DNA from: Haberlea rhodopensis
Lineage: Eukaryota; Streptophyta; Magnoliopsida; Lamiales; Gesneriaceae
DNA length: 64,000 nt
Assembly: GCA_907163345.1 (NCBI GenBank)
Contig: CAJQUN010001323.1
Coordinates: 1 to 64,000 of the forward strand
Reading direction: 5' to 3'
Shown: positions 1-10,964 of the stretch, in pieces
Layout: each line of letters opens with the position of its first letter
How positions within the stretch are numbered: the first letter of the stretch is position 1
Translations under genes and position numbers: made by a program
The notes under the pieces: model-generated
Seen by the model: only the letters and a program-made list of their open reading frames with translations
Databases searched by the model: none
What the model was told of the DNA's origin: nothing

Positions 1-2450
1 TGGTCCAATAAGGACACAAGCTAGAGTGATTTTCAATACTTCGTTACATTTACCGATGACTTCAGTAGATATGGGTATGTTTACCTAATGAACACAAACA
101 TGAAAACCTTTGAAAAGTTCAAGGATTTCAAGAATGAGTACAAAATCAGCTTGGCAAAAGTATCAAAATCCTTCGATCAGATCGAGAAGGTGAATACTTA
201 AACCAAGAGTTTCATGACTATCTAAAGGAGTATGTGATAGTCCCACAACTCACACCTCCATAACTCCACAATAGAATGTCGTATCTGAAAGGAGGAATAG
301 AACTTTGTTGGACGTTGTTCAATCTATGATGAGTCATGCAGATCTTCCGATTTCCTTTGGGGGACATGTTTTAGAAACATCAATATTTATATTGAACTGT
401 GTTCCATCTAAATCAGTTGAAAAGATAACATATGAGATATGGACTAAGAAGCGTCCTAGTATGTCTTTTATGAAGATTTGGGGCTTACGTGAGACGTCAC
501 GCCTCCAATAAACTTGGACCCAAATCTGATAAGTTTTATTTGTGGGGGTACCTAAGGAAACGAAATGATACTATTTCTTAATCCCCCGAGAACAAAGTAG
601 TTGTTGCTCGGACATGTGTCTTTCTTGAAAGAGAATTTATTCTAGAAGAACCAGTGGGAGACAATAGAACTTAGTGAAGTACAACCACAAAAACAAATGA
701 ACATGATATTGAGATGGAAACAGAGCAGTCACCACAAGTTGTTGTGGATGAAATACCTGCTCCAGAGACACAAGCCGCAGCGTAGGTCTGTAAGAGTATA
801 CCGGGAGCCACAGAGATATGGATTTCTTGTGACTCAACAAGGTGACTTACTACTCATTGATGAGGATGAGCCGTCATCCTATCAAGAAGCTATAATGGGC
901 CCTGATTCTGAGAAATGGCAAGAGGCCATGAAATCTGAGATGGAATCCATGTATGTAAACCAAGTATGGCTTTGGTTGACCCATCTGAAGGGGTAAGACC
1001 CATAGGGTGCAAATGGATTTTCAAGAAAAAGACCGGCATGGATGGTGATGTACAAACCTTTAAAGGACGACTGGTTGCTAAAGGCTTTAACAAATTCATG
1101 GTATTGACTATGATGAAACCTTTTCGCCAATTGCCATGGTTAAATCCATTAGGATCTTACTTGCAATAGCTGCATTTCATGATTATGAAATCTGGCATAT
1201 GGATGTCAAAACAGCTTCCTTAATGGAAATTTACTTGAGGATGTGTACATGACACAAACCGAAGATTTTGTCGATCCAAAGGATGTTGGAAAGATTGCAA
1301 GCTACAACGATCCATTTATGGATTAAAGCAAGCAAGCTTCTCGGGGTTGGAATCTTCGTTTTGATGATGCAATCAAAGAGTTTGGTTTCATCAAGAACGT
1401 AGATGAACCTTGTGTCTACAAGAATGTCAGTGGGAGCATAATTAATATTTCTAGTGTTGTATGTAGATGACATACTTCTCATTGGAAATGATATCCCTGC
1501 CTTGCAATATGTAAAGAATTTGGCTAGGGAATTACTTTTTTATGAAAGACTTGGGTGAAGCCACTTAAGTGTTAGGTATCAAGATCTATAGAGATAGATC
1601 AAGAAGATTACTTGGCCTAAGTCAAGTACATACATAGATAAAGTGCTAAAACGGTTTAACATGCAAAAAATCAAAGAAAGGATTCATGCCTATGACACAT
1701 GGAATATATCTCTCGAAGGATCAGTGTCCTTCAACACAAGATGAGAGACAACGCATGAGTAAGATTCCATATGCGTCAGCTATTGGATCTATCATGTATG
1801 CCATGATATGTACTTGTCTCGATGTCTCGTATGCTTTGAGCATGACAAGCAGATATCAAGTTGATCCAGGTGAAGGTCACTGGATCGCTGTCAAGAATAT
1901 CCTGAAGTACTTGAGAAGAACTAAGGATACATTCTTGATTTATGGAGGTGGGGAAGAGCTCAATGTAATAGGTTACATTGATGCAAGCTTCCAAACCGAC
2001 AATGATGATTTCTGATCGCAATCAGGATATGTGTTTTTCCTAAATGGAGGTGCTGTGAGCTGGAAGAGTTCAAAGCAAGAGACAGTAGCCGATTCTACAA
2101 CTGAAGCTGAGTATATTGCTGCCTCAGATGCAGCAAAGGAAGCCGTTTGGATCAAGAAGTTCATTTCTGAGCTTGGGGTTATGCCTAGCATACTAGATCC
2201 GATTGAAATCTATTCTGACAACAATGGAGCCATCGCATTGGCTAAGGAACCCAGATCTCACCAGCGATCCAAACACATACTTCGGCGCTTTCATTTCATT
2301 CGAGAAATCGTTGAAAGAGGAGATGTGAAAATATGCAAAGTATCAACTGATGATAATGTATCTGACCCACTGACGAAACCTTTGTCACAGCAGAAACATA
2401 ATCGTCATACTAGATCTTTAGGCATTAAGTACATGTTTGATTGGTCTTAG
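1..2450 (+). pseudogene. Ty1/copia pol remnant (integrase, reverse transcriptase, RNase H)
   Basis: This is the 3' part of a copia polyprotein entering from the left window edge. The first bases encode the integrase core (FTDDFSRYGYVYLM). From about 880 an RT appears (KSEMESMYVNQVW, then GCKWIFKKK and GRLVAKGF), with the catalytic YVDD still readable near 1460. RNase H follows at 1860-2420 (YLRRTKDTFLIYGG, DSTTEAEYIAASDAAKEAVW, and the end motif DPLTKPLSQQKH). The frame is broken many times, for example by a TGA at about 2014 inside RNase H, so no product is expected. A polypurine tract (CAAGTGGGAGA, about 2453-2463) and an LTR follow directly, which fixes the orientation. Confidence 0.9.
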
Positions 2451-3620
2451 AGCAAGTGGGAGATTTGTTGGGATATGCCCTAAGACAACTCATTAGATGA
2501 TTGATTTTGGCATACAATGTAATATGATTTTAATAAAGGCAATTCATTATTATATATTATTCCAGTATCTCTGTAATATGAATATATATATATATATATA
2601 TGTTAATGTCCTTAGAATAATATTGTATTATTCTTAAAGATTGTCCCTCGTCAAGTATTATCATGAATAAGGATAATGATAATGCATTGAGACTAATATG
2701 TATTGATTGATGAATGGTTCATGGATATGAGATATCAAATCAACACATTGGTGCATGTTAGAGAACGATGTACTGGACAGACCCACCATGAGAATGCTAC
2801 ATGGATAGTTTATATGAATGTGATAAGCAATTCTCATAGTGATAATAATGTATGTAATCCTTACGACTTGAGATCACCAGAGATCCCAACATAAGGAGTT
2901 GTATATCTTGATATTGTCAAACGTTACCTGTAACAGGGTAAACTATAAAGACAATCATTGGATGCACCACGAATTACGTAGAGGGATGTTGAGTGATCAA
3001 GATAGGTTTTGTCCCTCCTATATAACAGGAGAAATGTTTGGGCCCTTGATCAAGTGAGACTAAAATGCATGGCCATACTCGAATGAGTCGATATGTGATA
3101 TCGAGCTTATTCGTTTATTCTAGTCTACTTGGGGATCAAGAAATAAAAGATTGAACCATACGAGTATGAGTATTCCATGACTCGTGTTTAATCTAAACAC
3201 ATAGGACAAAGGGATTAAGTTACATGGTGAATATTATCACAGGTCATAGGTTATGTCGAGTCAATGCCATTCTTGTAACTTGGGTAGCCTTGATGTGTTG
3301 CTAGATACTGCTCATTGCTTGTGACATAAGATTAGATTTTATGTCACTGCCAAAGTTGCAAGATCCTAACGGGTCACACAAAAGATTAAATCGATAAAGG
3401 GTAGATAGAATTCATTGGATGAATTAATTTGATTAAGAAGAGTCTTAATCATAAAATATTATATATACATAAATATAATATATCGGGCCATATATATATA
3501 ATGATATATATATATATATATATAATAGGCTATAGATATAATTAAGAAAGTGGTTTTGGGCTTTCGAAAGCCCGTGATTAAGCTAGCCGCTTCTTTCATG
3601 TATATATACATGGTCATTAG

Positions 3621-5089
3621 TGTTGGAATCGAAGAGGGGGGGGGGGGGGGGGGGGGGTGAATGAGATTTCTTGGCTACTTTAGCGTTTTAAAATGAGTTT
3701 GAAAAAATAAAGAGTTTTACGCTTTGCGGAAGCCTTGAGTCAATCGATAAATAAAAAGAAAAAAATAATAAATGTGTAAAGGAATTAAAGCAATAAATGA
3801 CACGAGATTGGTTTATAGAAGTTCGGCGATGAATCGCCTACGTCTCCTCTTCCCGGTTAGATAACCTCCAACCGAGGTTCCACTAGAATAAATGATCTTG
3901 GCATTGAGGGCTCCAAGTTAGCCACACCACAACTCTTCCTGAGTTACAAAGCTCTTCCTGAACACACTACTCTTCCCGAGTACACAACGCTCTTTTCCCG
4001 AGCACAATACTCTTCCCGAGTACACAAGCTCTTCCCGAGCACAATACTCTTCCCGAGTACACAAAGTTCTTCCCGAGCTACCAACACTCTTCACGAGTCT
4101 TCTTGGCCTTAAGGGCTCCAAGGATAGCCACAACGCATGCACCAACTTCACTTGTTGGCGACTTTACAATTTTCCAACTTGCTTTGGTGTTGGAGGACCT
4201 TTACAATGAATCAAACCAAAAACACCTTCACGGTGCACTCACACGAAGAAAACAAGACTCTAACAAAGAAGACAATTACAAACTCCAATACAACAACAAT
4301 GTATGGAGATTGCAATACAATTTGAAATAATAATTATCAAGACTTTGTAGAAGTTTGTAGGCTTGTTCCTTAGCTTCAAAATGCTCCAAAGCATCAATAT
4401 TTATAGTGTAGGAGGCCCCCTAGGCTCCTACTAGCCGTTGCTACACAAAAGGCTGAAATCACTCCTCGATCGCCTCAGACATCGCCTCAGGCGATCACCA
4501 TCGCCGCGCCCCAACGGTCGTCAAATTACACGGATCGCCTCAGACGATTGGTGGATCGCCTCAGGCGATCAACAGCCAAAAATCAAGGCCGTAGCCTCAG
4601 CATGTCCAAAATCTTCATCGCCTCAAACGAACTCCACATCGCCTCAGGCGTTCCAGCCATCGCCTCGGGCGTTCATCCCATCGCCTCAAACGATCTCCCC
4701 TGCGCGCATGCCCGCGCATTGCCTCGGCGTCGCCTCTGTCGATGTGCGGGGCGATGTTGCTCCTGGTTGCCATCGCCTCAGGCGTTGGTCATCATCGCCT
4801 GGAGCGATCTGCCTGGTATGCTCGCCTAGCCATCGCCTCTGTCGATGTGCGTGGCGAAGTCCCGCCTGGCACCCATCGCCTGGGGCGATGATCACCATCG
4901 TCTGGGGCGATCCAGGCCAGAATATGCACAATCGATTTTCTTCATTTCATTCCACTTTTCATCACTTAATCTGCACACTAAGTAGATGCATTAGTTTAAC
5001 AAACACAAGTTTTGTTGATCATCAAAACTCAAAGATTGACCGGGGATAATTTAACGCATTAAACGCAACCATGCGTTTAAGGCTCAACA
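3621..5089 (-). repeat. 3' LTR of the gag-only element
   Basis: 1469 bp with terminal inverted TGTTG/CAACA. It contains a run of 22 G (3636-3657), a CTCTTCCCGAG/CACAAT tandem tract (about 3935-4100), and a GC-rich array of words such as TCGCCTCAGGCGAT (about 4460-4925). On the plus strand 'TATTTATAGTG' lies near 4398. Open frames here (proline-rich, 4438-5049) are produced by the repeat array and are not considered genes. Confidence 0.9.
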
Positions 5090-5103
5090 ATCTCCCCCTT
5101 TTT
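5090..5103 (-). other. Polypurine tract of the gag-only element
   Basis: On the minus strand AAAAAGGGGGAGAT directly precedes the 3' LTR start TGTTGAGCC, so it is the plus-strand priming tract. Four further tracts of the same kind follow within about 230 bp (near 5165, 5225, 5254 and 5303). Confidence 0.88.
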
Positions 5104-5775
5104 GATGATCACAAAACTTGATAAACTTGAATAAGTAATATGCATGAAATGTGAGTACAAATGACTCCCCCTTAACAATTGCTTAACACATACAAGTTAA
5201 ACAACTAAAGCATCAAACAAATAACTCTCCCCCTCAAACCATGCATACACAAGCTCTCCCCCTTAAACTATGCATGCATTAAGGTTCAAGTTTATCACAA
5301 AATTCTCCCCCTTTTTGTGATAATCAAAAAGCAAAAAATTTAAATAACATAGCTCAAATATGTTGACACATAGTCATATTTTAATAACTTTACACAAGGT
5401 CCTCACCAAGCATGTAATAGCTATTAGATCAAATCAATTAGTGAAATACACATGCGTTTAAGGCACTCAACAATAAATTCTAAATGTTGCAATATGTGCA
5501 TATGTTCATGCATTCATGCCCAATAAACAATAAAATTATCAATGCATTAGAACAAATCATATAATTGCACATTTTCACATATCATATTCAAATTTGAATG
5601 CAAGGCATATCAAGATACTTACTATAAAAAGATGAGCATACATCATGCATTAACCAATTATGCTAAGGGGTATTCCATTTTACTACAATGAATATTGAGC
5701 TTCAATATTTATTGATCACAATTAATTTGTGCCAATGAAATTTGAATTGCTCTTCTAAAATGAATAAAGTAGATT

Positions 5776-7422
5776 TTACCCTCGATGACAAGAGTTCGTT
5801 CTTGTCATTGGTCCAATGCCTCGCGCCTTTTCTATGGTGGTGAATAGAATAAACTCTTCCTTTGAGTTGCTTGGCCCTTCATCCTCCATCCCATTGTGGT
5901 TCCTACAAAACAAATTAACAATATGAGGATTTTTGGTACCCATTTGATTTTTGGGTCCTTGATGGTTAACTTTCAATGGCACTTTTGGAATCCATTTCCA
6001 CCTCTTATTAGGTTGGTGTTGGATTCTAGTAAACCTACACTTGTTTTTAGTGTGACCACTTTTACAACAATAATTGCAAGTAGGAGAATTATGCTTTGCT
6101 TTAGCCAACAAGCTTGAAATTTTTTTAGTTTTGCTTGAGAAGCCTAATTCGGCTTTATCAAAGCTACAACGTTGCAAGCCAAACAATTCATTCATCTTTA
6201 AACTACTATCACTAAACTTGGCAAAAGATGTCTTTAAATCAAGCATTTGATTTTTCAAAATAATATTTTCTTCTTCCTTTTTAGCCAAGTCTAGCTTAAG
6301 CAATTTGTTGCTCTTCTTGGTTTTACCAAGACAATCAATGAGTTCATTATAGGCATCTAATAATTCATCATAAGATGGTACCTCATCAACATCCTCTTCA
6401 TCTTCATCTCCAAGAGCCATTAGACAAAGATTTTTGGTTCTTCTTCATCGGAGTCGCTATCACTCCATGTGGCTATAAACGCCTTCTTCTTCCCTTTGTC
6501 CTCATTTTCTTCCTAGGACATTTGTTAGCATAATGGCCTATTTCTTGACAATTATAACAAGTTACCTCATTTTTGGATTCGTGTTTGGTAGCATTAGAGG
6601 TCTTTGACTTGCTATGTTTGTTGAAGAGCTTCTTGAACTTCTTTGTGAACAAGTTCATTTCTTCATCATCATCATCTTCTTCATCACCGGAATGGTCTTT
6701 CCTTCCAACCAAGGCAATCCCATTTCTTTTGGATCTATCCTCCTCCTTTATTTCTCTTCTTGTTCATACTTCAAGCTCATAGGTCACCAATGTGCCATGG
6801 AGCTCATCAAGATCATAGGAGGCATTTTCACCTTTGTTTGACTCGATGATAGCCGTCCTATTTGCGTCCCATTCCTTAGGCAATGCTCTTAGGGCTCTCC
6901 TCCATATTTGCTTTGGAGGGTACTTCTCTCCTAGTTGGGCAAGCTCGTTGATAATTTGGGTGAGCCTTCTAAACATAAAATCCACCTCTTCTCCGGACTC
7001 CATCTCAAATGTCTCATATTTGAGTTGTAGAAGATCAATCTTGGTCTCCTTCACTTGATTTGTTCCTTCATGACAAATTTGCAATTTGTCCCATATCTCC
7101 TTTGTCGTTGAGCACATTGAGATCCGGTTGTACTCCTTCATATCTAAAGCACAATGCAAAATATTAATAGCTTTAGCATTTTGAGATATTAAAATCATAT
7201 CCGCTCTAGTGAAATCGTCCATTTCTTTAGGGATACTTATTCCCCTAACTTCCTTTAAAGGAATATGTGGATCTTTCACAATAATCTTCCATAGATCATA
7301 ATCTACGGATTGGATGTATAGAGAAATTCTATTTTTTCAATAGCCGTAATTATCACCTGTGAAGAGCGGAGGTCTATTTGTCGATTGACCTTGAGCAAAA
7401 TCATTTGCTAGATTAGCCATAT
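5776..7422 (-). pseudogene. Copia-type gag (UBN2 plus CCHC zinc knuckles), broken
   Basis: The gag starts near 7422 (MANLANDFAQGQ, then the family motif PPLFTGDNYGY). An in-frame TGA follows where the family has Trp (NYGYW). The capsid-like UBN2 region is open at 7279-6764 (EIWDKLQICHEGT, LLQLKYETFEM). A first knuckle, CYNCQEIGHYANKC, lies in the piece 6712-6473. The piece 6420-5776 has a coiled-coil-like Lys/Glu-rich stretch and a second knuckle, CNYCCKSGHTKNKC. At least one nonsense change and two frame changes separate the pieces, so this copy is unlikely to make intact Gag. The interior ends in gag with no pol after it. Confidence 0.88.
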
Positions 7423-7452
7423 AAAAGATTTGATTTAAAAACAAAAATCAAA

Positions 7453-7466
7453 TGGCTCTGATACCA
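7453..7466 (-). other. Primer binding site (initiator tRNA-Met)
   Basis: On the minus strand this reads TGGTATCAGAGCCA, the standard copia primer binding site. It lies two bases inside the LTR end, as expected for minus-strand DNA priming. Confidence 0.92.
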
Positions 7467-7468
7467 CT

Positions 7469-8911
7469 TGTTGGAATCGAAAAGGGGGGGGGGGGGGTGA
7501 ATGAGATTCCTTGGCTACTTTAGCGTTTTAAAATGAGTTTGAAAAATAAAAGAGTTTTGCGCTTTGCGGAAGCCTTGAGTCAATCGATAAATAAAAAGAA
7601 CAAAATAAATAAATGCGTAAAGGAATTAAAGCAATAAAATGACACGAGATTTGTTATAGAAGTTCGGCGATGAATCGCCTACGTCTCCTCTTCCCGGTTA
7701 GATAACCTCCAACCGAGGTTCCACTAGAATAAATGATCTTGGCCTTGAGGGCTCCAAGTTAGCCACAACACAACTCTTCCCGTGTTACAAAGCTCTTCCC
7801 GAGCACACTACTCTTCCCGAGTACACAACGCTCTTCCCGAGCACAATACTCTTCCCGAGTACACAAAGCTCTTCCCGAGCTATCAACACTCTTCACGAGT
7901 CTTCTTGGCCTTAAGGGCTCCAAGATAGCCACAACACATGCACCAACTTCACTTGTTGGCGACTTTACAATTTTCCAACTTGCTTTGGTGTTGGAGGACC
8001 TTTACAATGAATCAAACCAAAAACACATTCACGGTGCACTCACACGAAGAAAACAAGACTCTAACAAAGAAGACAATTACAAACTCCAATACAACAACAA
8101 TGTATGGAGATTGCAATACAATTTGAAATAATAATTATCAAGACTTTGTAGAAGTTTGTAGGCTTGTTACTTAGCTTCAAAATGCTCCAAAGCATCAATA
8201 TTTATAGTGTAGGAGGCCCCCTAGGCTCCTACTAGCCATTGCTACACAAAAGGCTGAAATCACTCATCGATCGCCTCGGACATCGCCTCAAGCGATCACC
8301 ATCGCCGCGCCCCAACGATCGTCAAATTACACGGATCGCCTCAGGCGATCGGTGGATCACCTCAGGCGATCAACAGCAAAACTCAAGGCCGTAGCCTCAG
8401 CATGTCCAAAATATTCATCGCCTCAAACGAACTCCACATCGCCTCAGGCGTTCCAGCCATCGCCTCAGGCGTTCCAGCCATCGCCTCGGGCGTTCAGCCC
8501 ATCGCCTCAAACGATCTCCCCTGCGCGCATGCCCGCGCATTGCCTCGGCGTCGCCTTTGTCGATGTGCGGGGCGATGTCGCTCCTGGTTGCCATCGCCTC
8601 AGGCGTTGGTCATCATCGCTTGGAGCGATCTGCCTGGTATGCTCGCCTAGCCATCACCTCTGTCGATGTGCGTGATGAAGTCCCGCCTGGCACCCATCGC
8701 CTGGGGAGATGATCACCATCACCTGGGGCGATCCAAGCCAGAATATGCACAATCGATTTTCTTCATTTCATTCCACTTTTTCATCACTTAATCTGCACAC
8801 TAAGTAGATGCATTAGTATAACAAACACAAGTTTTGTTGATCAACAAAACTCAAAGATTGACCGGGGATAATTTAACGCATTAAACGCAACCATGCGTTT
8901 AAGGCTCAACA
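7469..8911 (-). repeat. 5' LTR of the gag-only element
   Basis: 1443 bp, closely matching 3621-5089. It differs mainly in the G run (14 G, 7484-7497), one fewer CTCTTCCCGAG unit, an extra GCCTCAGGCGTTCCA-type unit near 8455-8480 and scattered substitutions. The high similarity of the pair suggests a fairly recent insertion. Confidence 0.9.
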
Positions 8912-9271
8912 ATTAGGTTATGACAGGTAGAGGTTAATTGTGAATTAACAAGAACCCTAAACCTAGCAGACCAATTGTTGACGCGGTCGTCATCTCGTTT
9001 CTTGGTGGCTCGTCACTTTCCGGTTGAAGATCAAGTCTAGCAACTTGTTCTTCAATCCCTTTTTCGATTTGATCGTGGATACCATAGAGGCATAACTTGA
9101 AATTTTTTGCTACAGACTCGAGGACGCGTTGGACGTTTGCTTCGTGGATTCTCTCAAACACGCTACAAGGGTACGATTCTTTTCACCCCCATATGATTAA
9201 CTCCCTATAGGTCCTCGGTTTGGAATCCAAATTTTTATTTCTGCTGCGTATTGAATGTTGGATTCCTTACA

Positions 9272-10200
9272 CAAAGTAGTGAGATATAACAACATTTTCT
9301 GTTGCCATATCTTGAAGTCTACGCCAGTGAACTTTTGTGGTCTTTCTCCTTGCGTCGCAGGAACATTTGTAGATGTGGACGCCATCTTTCACAATAACAA
9401 CAAATTCTTGTTAAGATTGTTTGTGTGGATGCTTCAAAATCCGTAGGAAACATCGTTACTTTTACGGGTAGTGATAGATGGCAAGAACAAATAGTCGAGG
9501 CAAGTTTATAACACTTTGTCCTTAAAATCCAAGGATAACACCTTGATCGAAGGTCCCAAGAAGAATTTGCCCCGCACATGATGATTATATGATACCACAA
9601 TCTTCTCCTAAGATACAACGACTTTGCTTGTGATTGAAGCACTACAAATCACAAGCCACACAACCACAAAAGTTGCAAACTCTATTCTTTGAACAAAGGA
9701 AGAACACAATATGAATATGCACTTTGATTGATTTATTTTCTCCCTAATTTGTGTGTTAATTTCGAAAACTGGTCATATGTTTCATATGGGATGTTGTATA
9801 TATAGTATACCATCCATTTCCATTAAATGACATCATTTGGAGGCAATCATTCATGCAAAACCGCAATTGCACATGAAAAGACAACTTATGGAAAAAAATT
9901 ACAGGTAGCAATCAATCGCCACTTTTTCTCTTAAAAGTTCTGCCCGTGGCGATGATCGCCGCAAGTATTAACTTTCAGAATAAGCGGCAATCGATCGCTT
10001 CTGCAATTGGCGATCGATCGCTGCTTCCAGTACGTCGTTTCTCATTTCTTTTCTTGGCTTGGTTTTTCCCATGCTAAATTTCAATTCATTAAGCTTGTAA
10101 ATCCAACAATTTTTGTGGTCCATCCTCAAGCATGAGATTAAAACCTCACGACATCGCTCAACCACTGTATCTCCACTGACCATTTTCAAAGTTCAACCAC
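9272..10200 (-). mobile_element. 5' end of a minus-strand copia element (LTR part, PBS, gag start)
   Basis: Read on the minus strand, an LTR-like stretch (right edge uncertain, about 10.2 kb) carries a TATA-like TACTATATATACAAC near 9800. It is followed by TGGTATCA (9590-9597), a partial initiator-Met primer site. A gag start at 9385 (MASTSTNVPATQGERPQKF, then GVDFKIWQQKMLLYLTTL) follows. The gag stops at about 9272, where the LTR of the plus-strand copia begins, so the latter inserted here. The rest of this element lies left of the window. The upstream LTR part (9910-10020) contains GGCGATCGATCGC words. Confidence 0.65.
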
Positions 10201-10964
10201 CGCCTCAGCTGCAGTCTTTTCTTAATTATACCGCTTCCATTTCATCTTCCAGTACCGATAGTGAAGCTTCCACTTCAACTCTTATTAACTACCATTCACG
10301 TTCAACTCAGAAATCAAATATTTTTACACTTGATCTAAAATGTCCTATAGAAAGGTCTATCAAGTTTCCCAAGTGACTGAAGTCGGGAGGCAATAACGGA
10401 TTATGGAACAACTCATAACATGATCTGAGCTTAGATGGAAATAAAGCTAAGAGACGAAAATAGAAATGTTTGCTTCAATTTTTGTTAACAAGATTTAAAT
10501 AATATTTTTGAGGACTGAACTATAAGTTGAACTATAAGTTGGAAACTATTTGGTTTAAAAAATAATATCTCGGTCTTATGCTATTTATTTTATGTCAAAT
10601 TACAGAATAGAAATATGTAATATTTCTTACATGTTACATGGGATACATCTATTGTGTGAAAGTTATTTTACATCGGGGATAACTATAATTTTCACTATTA
10701 AAAATTATTTTTTTTCAAAAAAAAATTTATGTTTTTTTGATTTTTTGGGGAAATATATTTATATTTTAGAAAGTAAAAGAAAATAAAATTTGCTTGGACT
10801 CGGCCTTCTCCTCTTTCCACTTCGCGGACTTTCCACAGGAGGTATATGTGCCCACTGTTATCTACTTCAAAAAGTGAAGCTTCATTTTCATATTCAACTG
10901 TAATCACGGCACTTACTGAGGAAACTTCGGCTTTCTATTGGGTTCGCGTGAGTTTTCTTGGGTC
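10201..10964. other. Intergenic stretch
   Basis: AT-rich sequence with no recognised gene. An 87-codon plus-strand frame (10113-10376) has a Ser/Thr-rich segment but no family resemblance that I recognise. 10796-10964 is less AT-rich and probably holds the promoter and 5' leader of the following gene. Confidence 0.4.

Larger units (their letters stand above)
3621..8911 (-). mobile_element. Gag-only LTR retrotransposon (TR-GAG type), copia-like
   Basis: A complete 5.29-kb non-autonomous element. Two LTRs (3621-5089 and 7469-8911) start TGTTGGAATCG and end GGCTCAACA on the plus strand. They are flanked by the 5-bp target duplication ATTAG (3616-3620 and 8912-8916). The minus strand is the coding strand. 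The primer binding site TGGTATCAGAGCCA abuts the right LTR at 7453-7466, matching initiator tRNA-Met, and the polypurine tract abuts the left LTR at 5090-5103. The 2.4-kb interior encodes only gag (UBN2-like region and CCHC knuckles). No protease, integrase, RT or RNase H is present, so it would need a helper copia. TR-GAG is a known category; the family is not named here. Confidence 0.92.
2466..9271 (+). mobile_element. 3' LTR of the plus-strand copia element, split by a nested insertion
   Basis: The LTR starts TGTTGGGATATG right after the polypurine tract. Its first part is 2466-3620, including the attag target copy. Its second part is 8917-9271, ending CCTTACA just before the opposite-strand copia gag resumes. 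The two parts were separated by the 5.3-kb gag-only element at 3621-8911. Without that insertion the LTR is about 1.5 kb. The right boundary (9271) is inferred from the terminal CA and the restart of gag. The 5' LTR lies outside the window, so this element's own target duplication cannot be checked. Confidence 0.7.

Noticed and set aside
4438..5049. A 203-codon proline/serine-rich frame
   Set aside because: It lies wholly inside an LTR and arises from translation of the CGCCTCAGGCG array; the same happens in the other LTR at 8352-8675.
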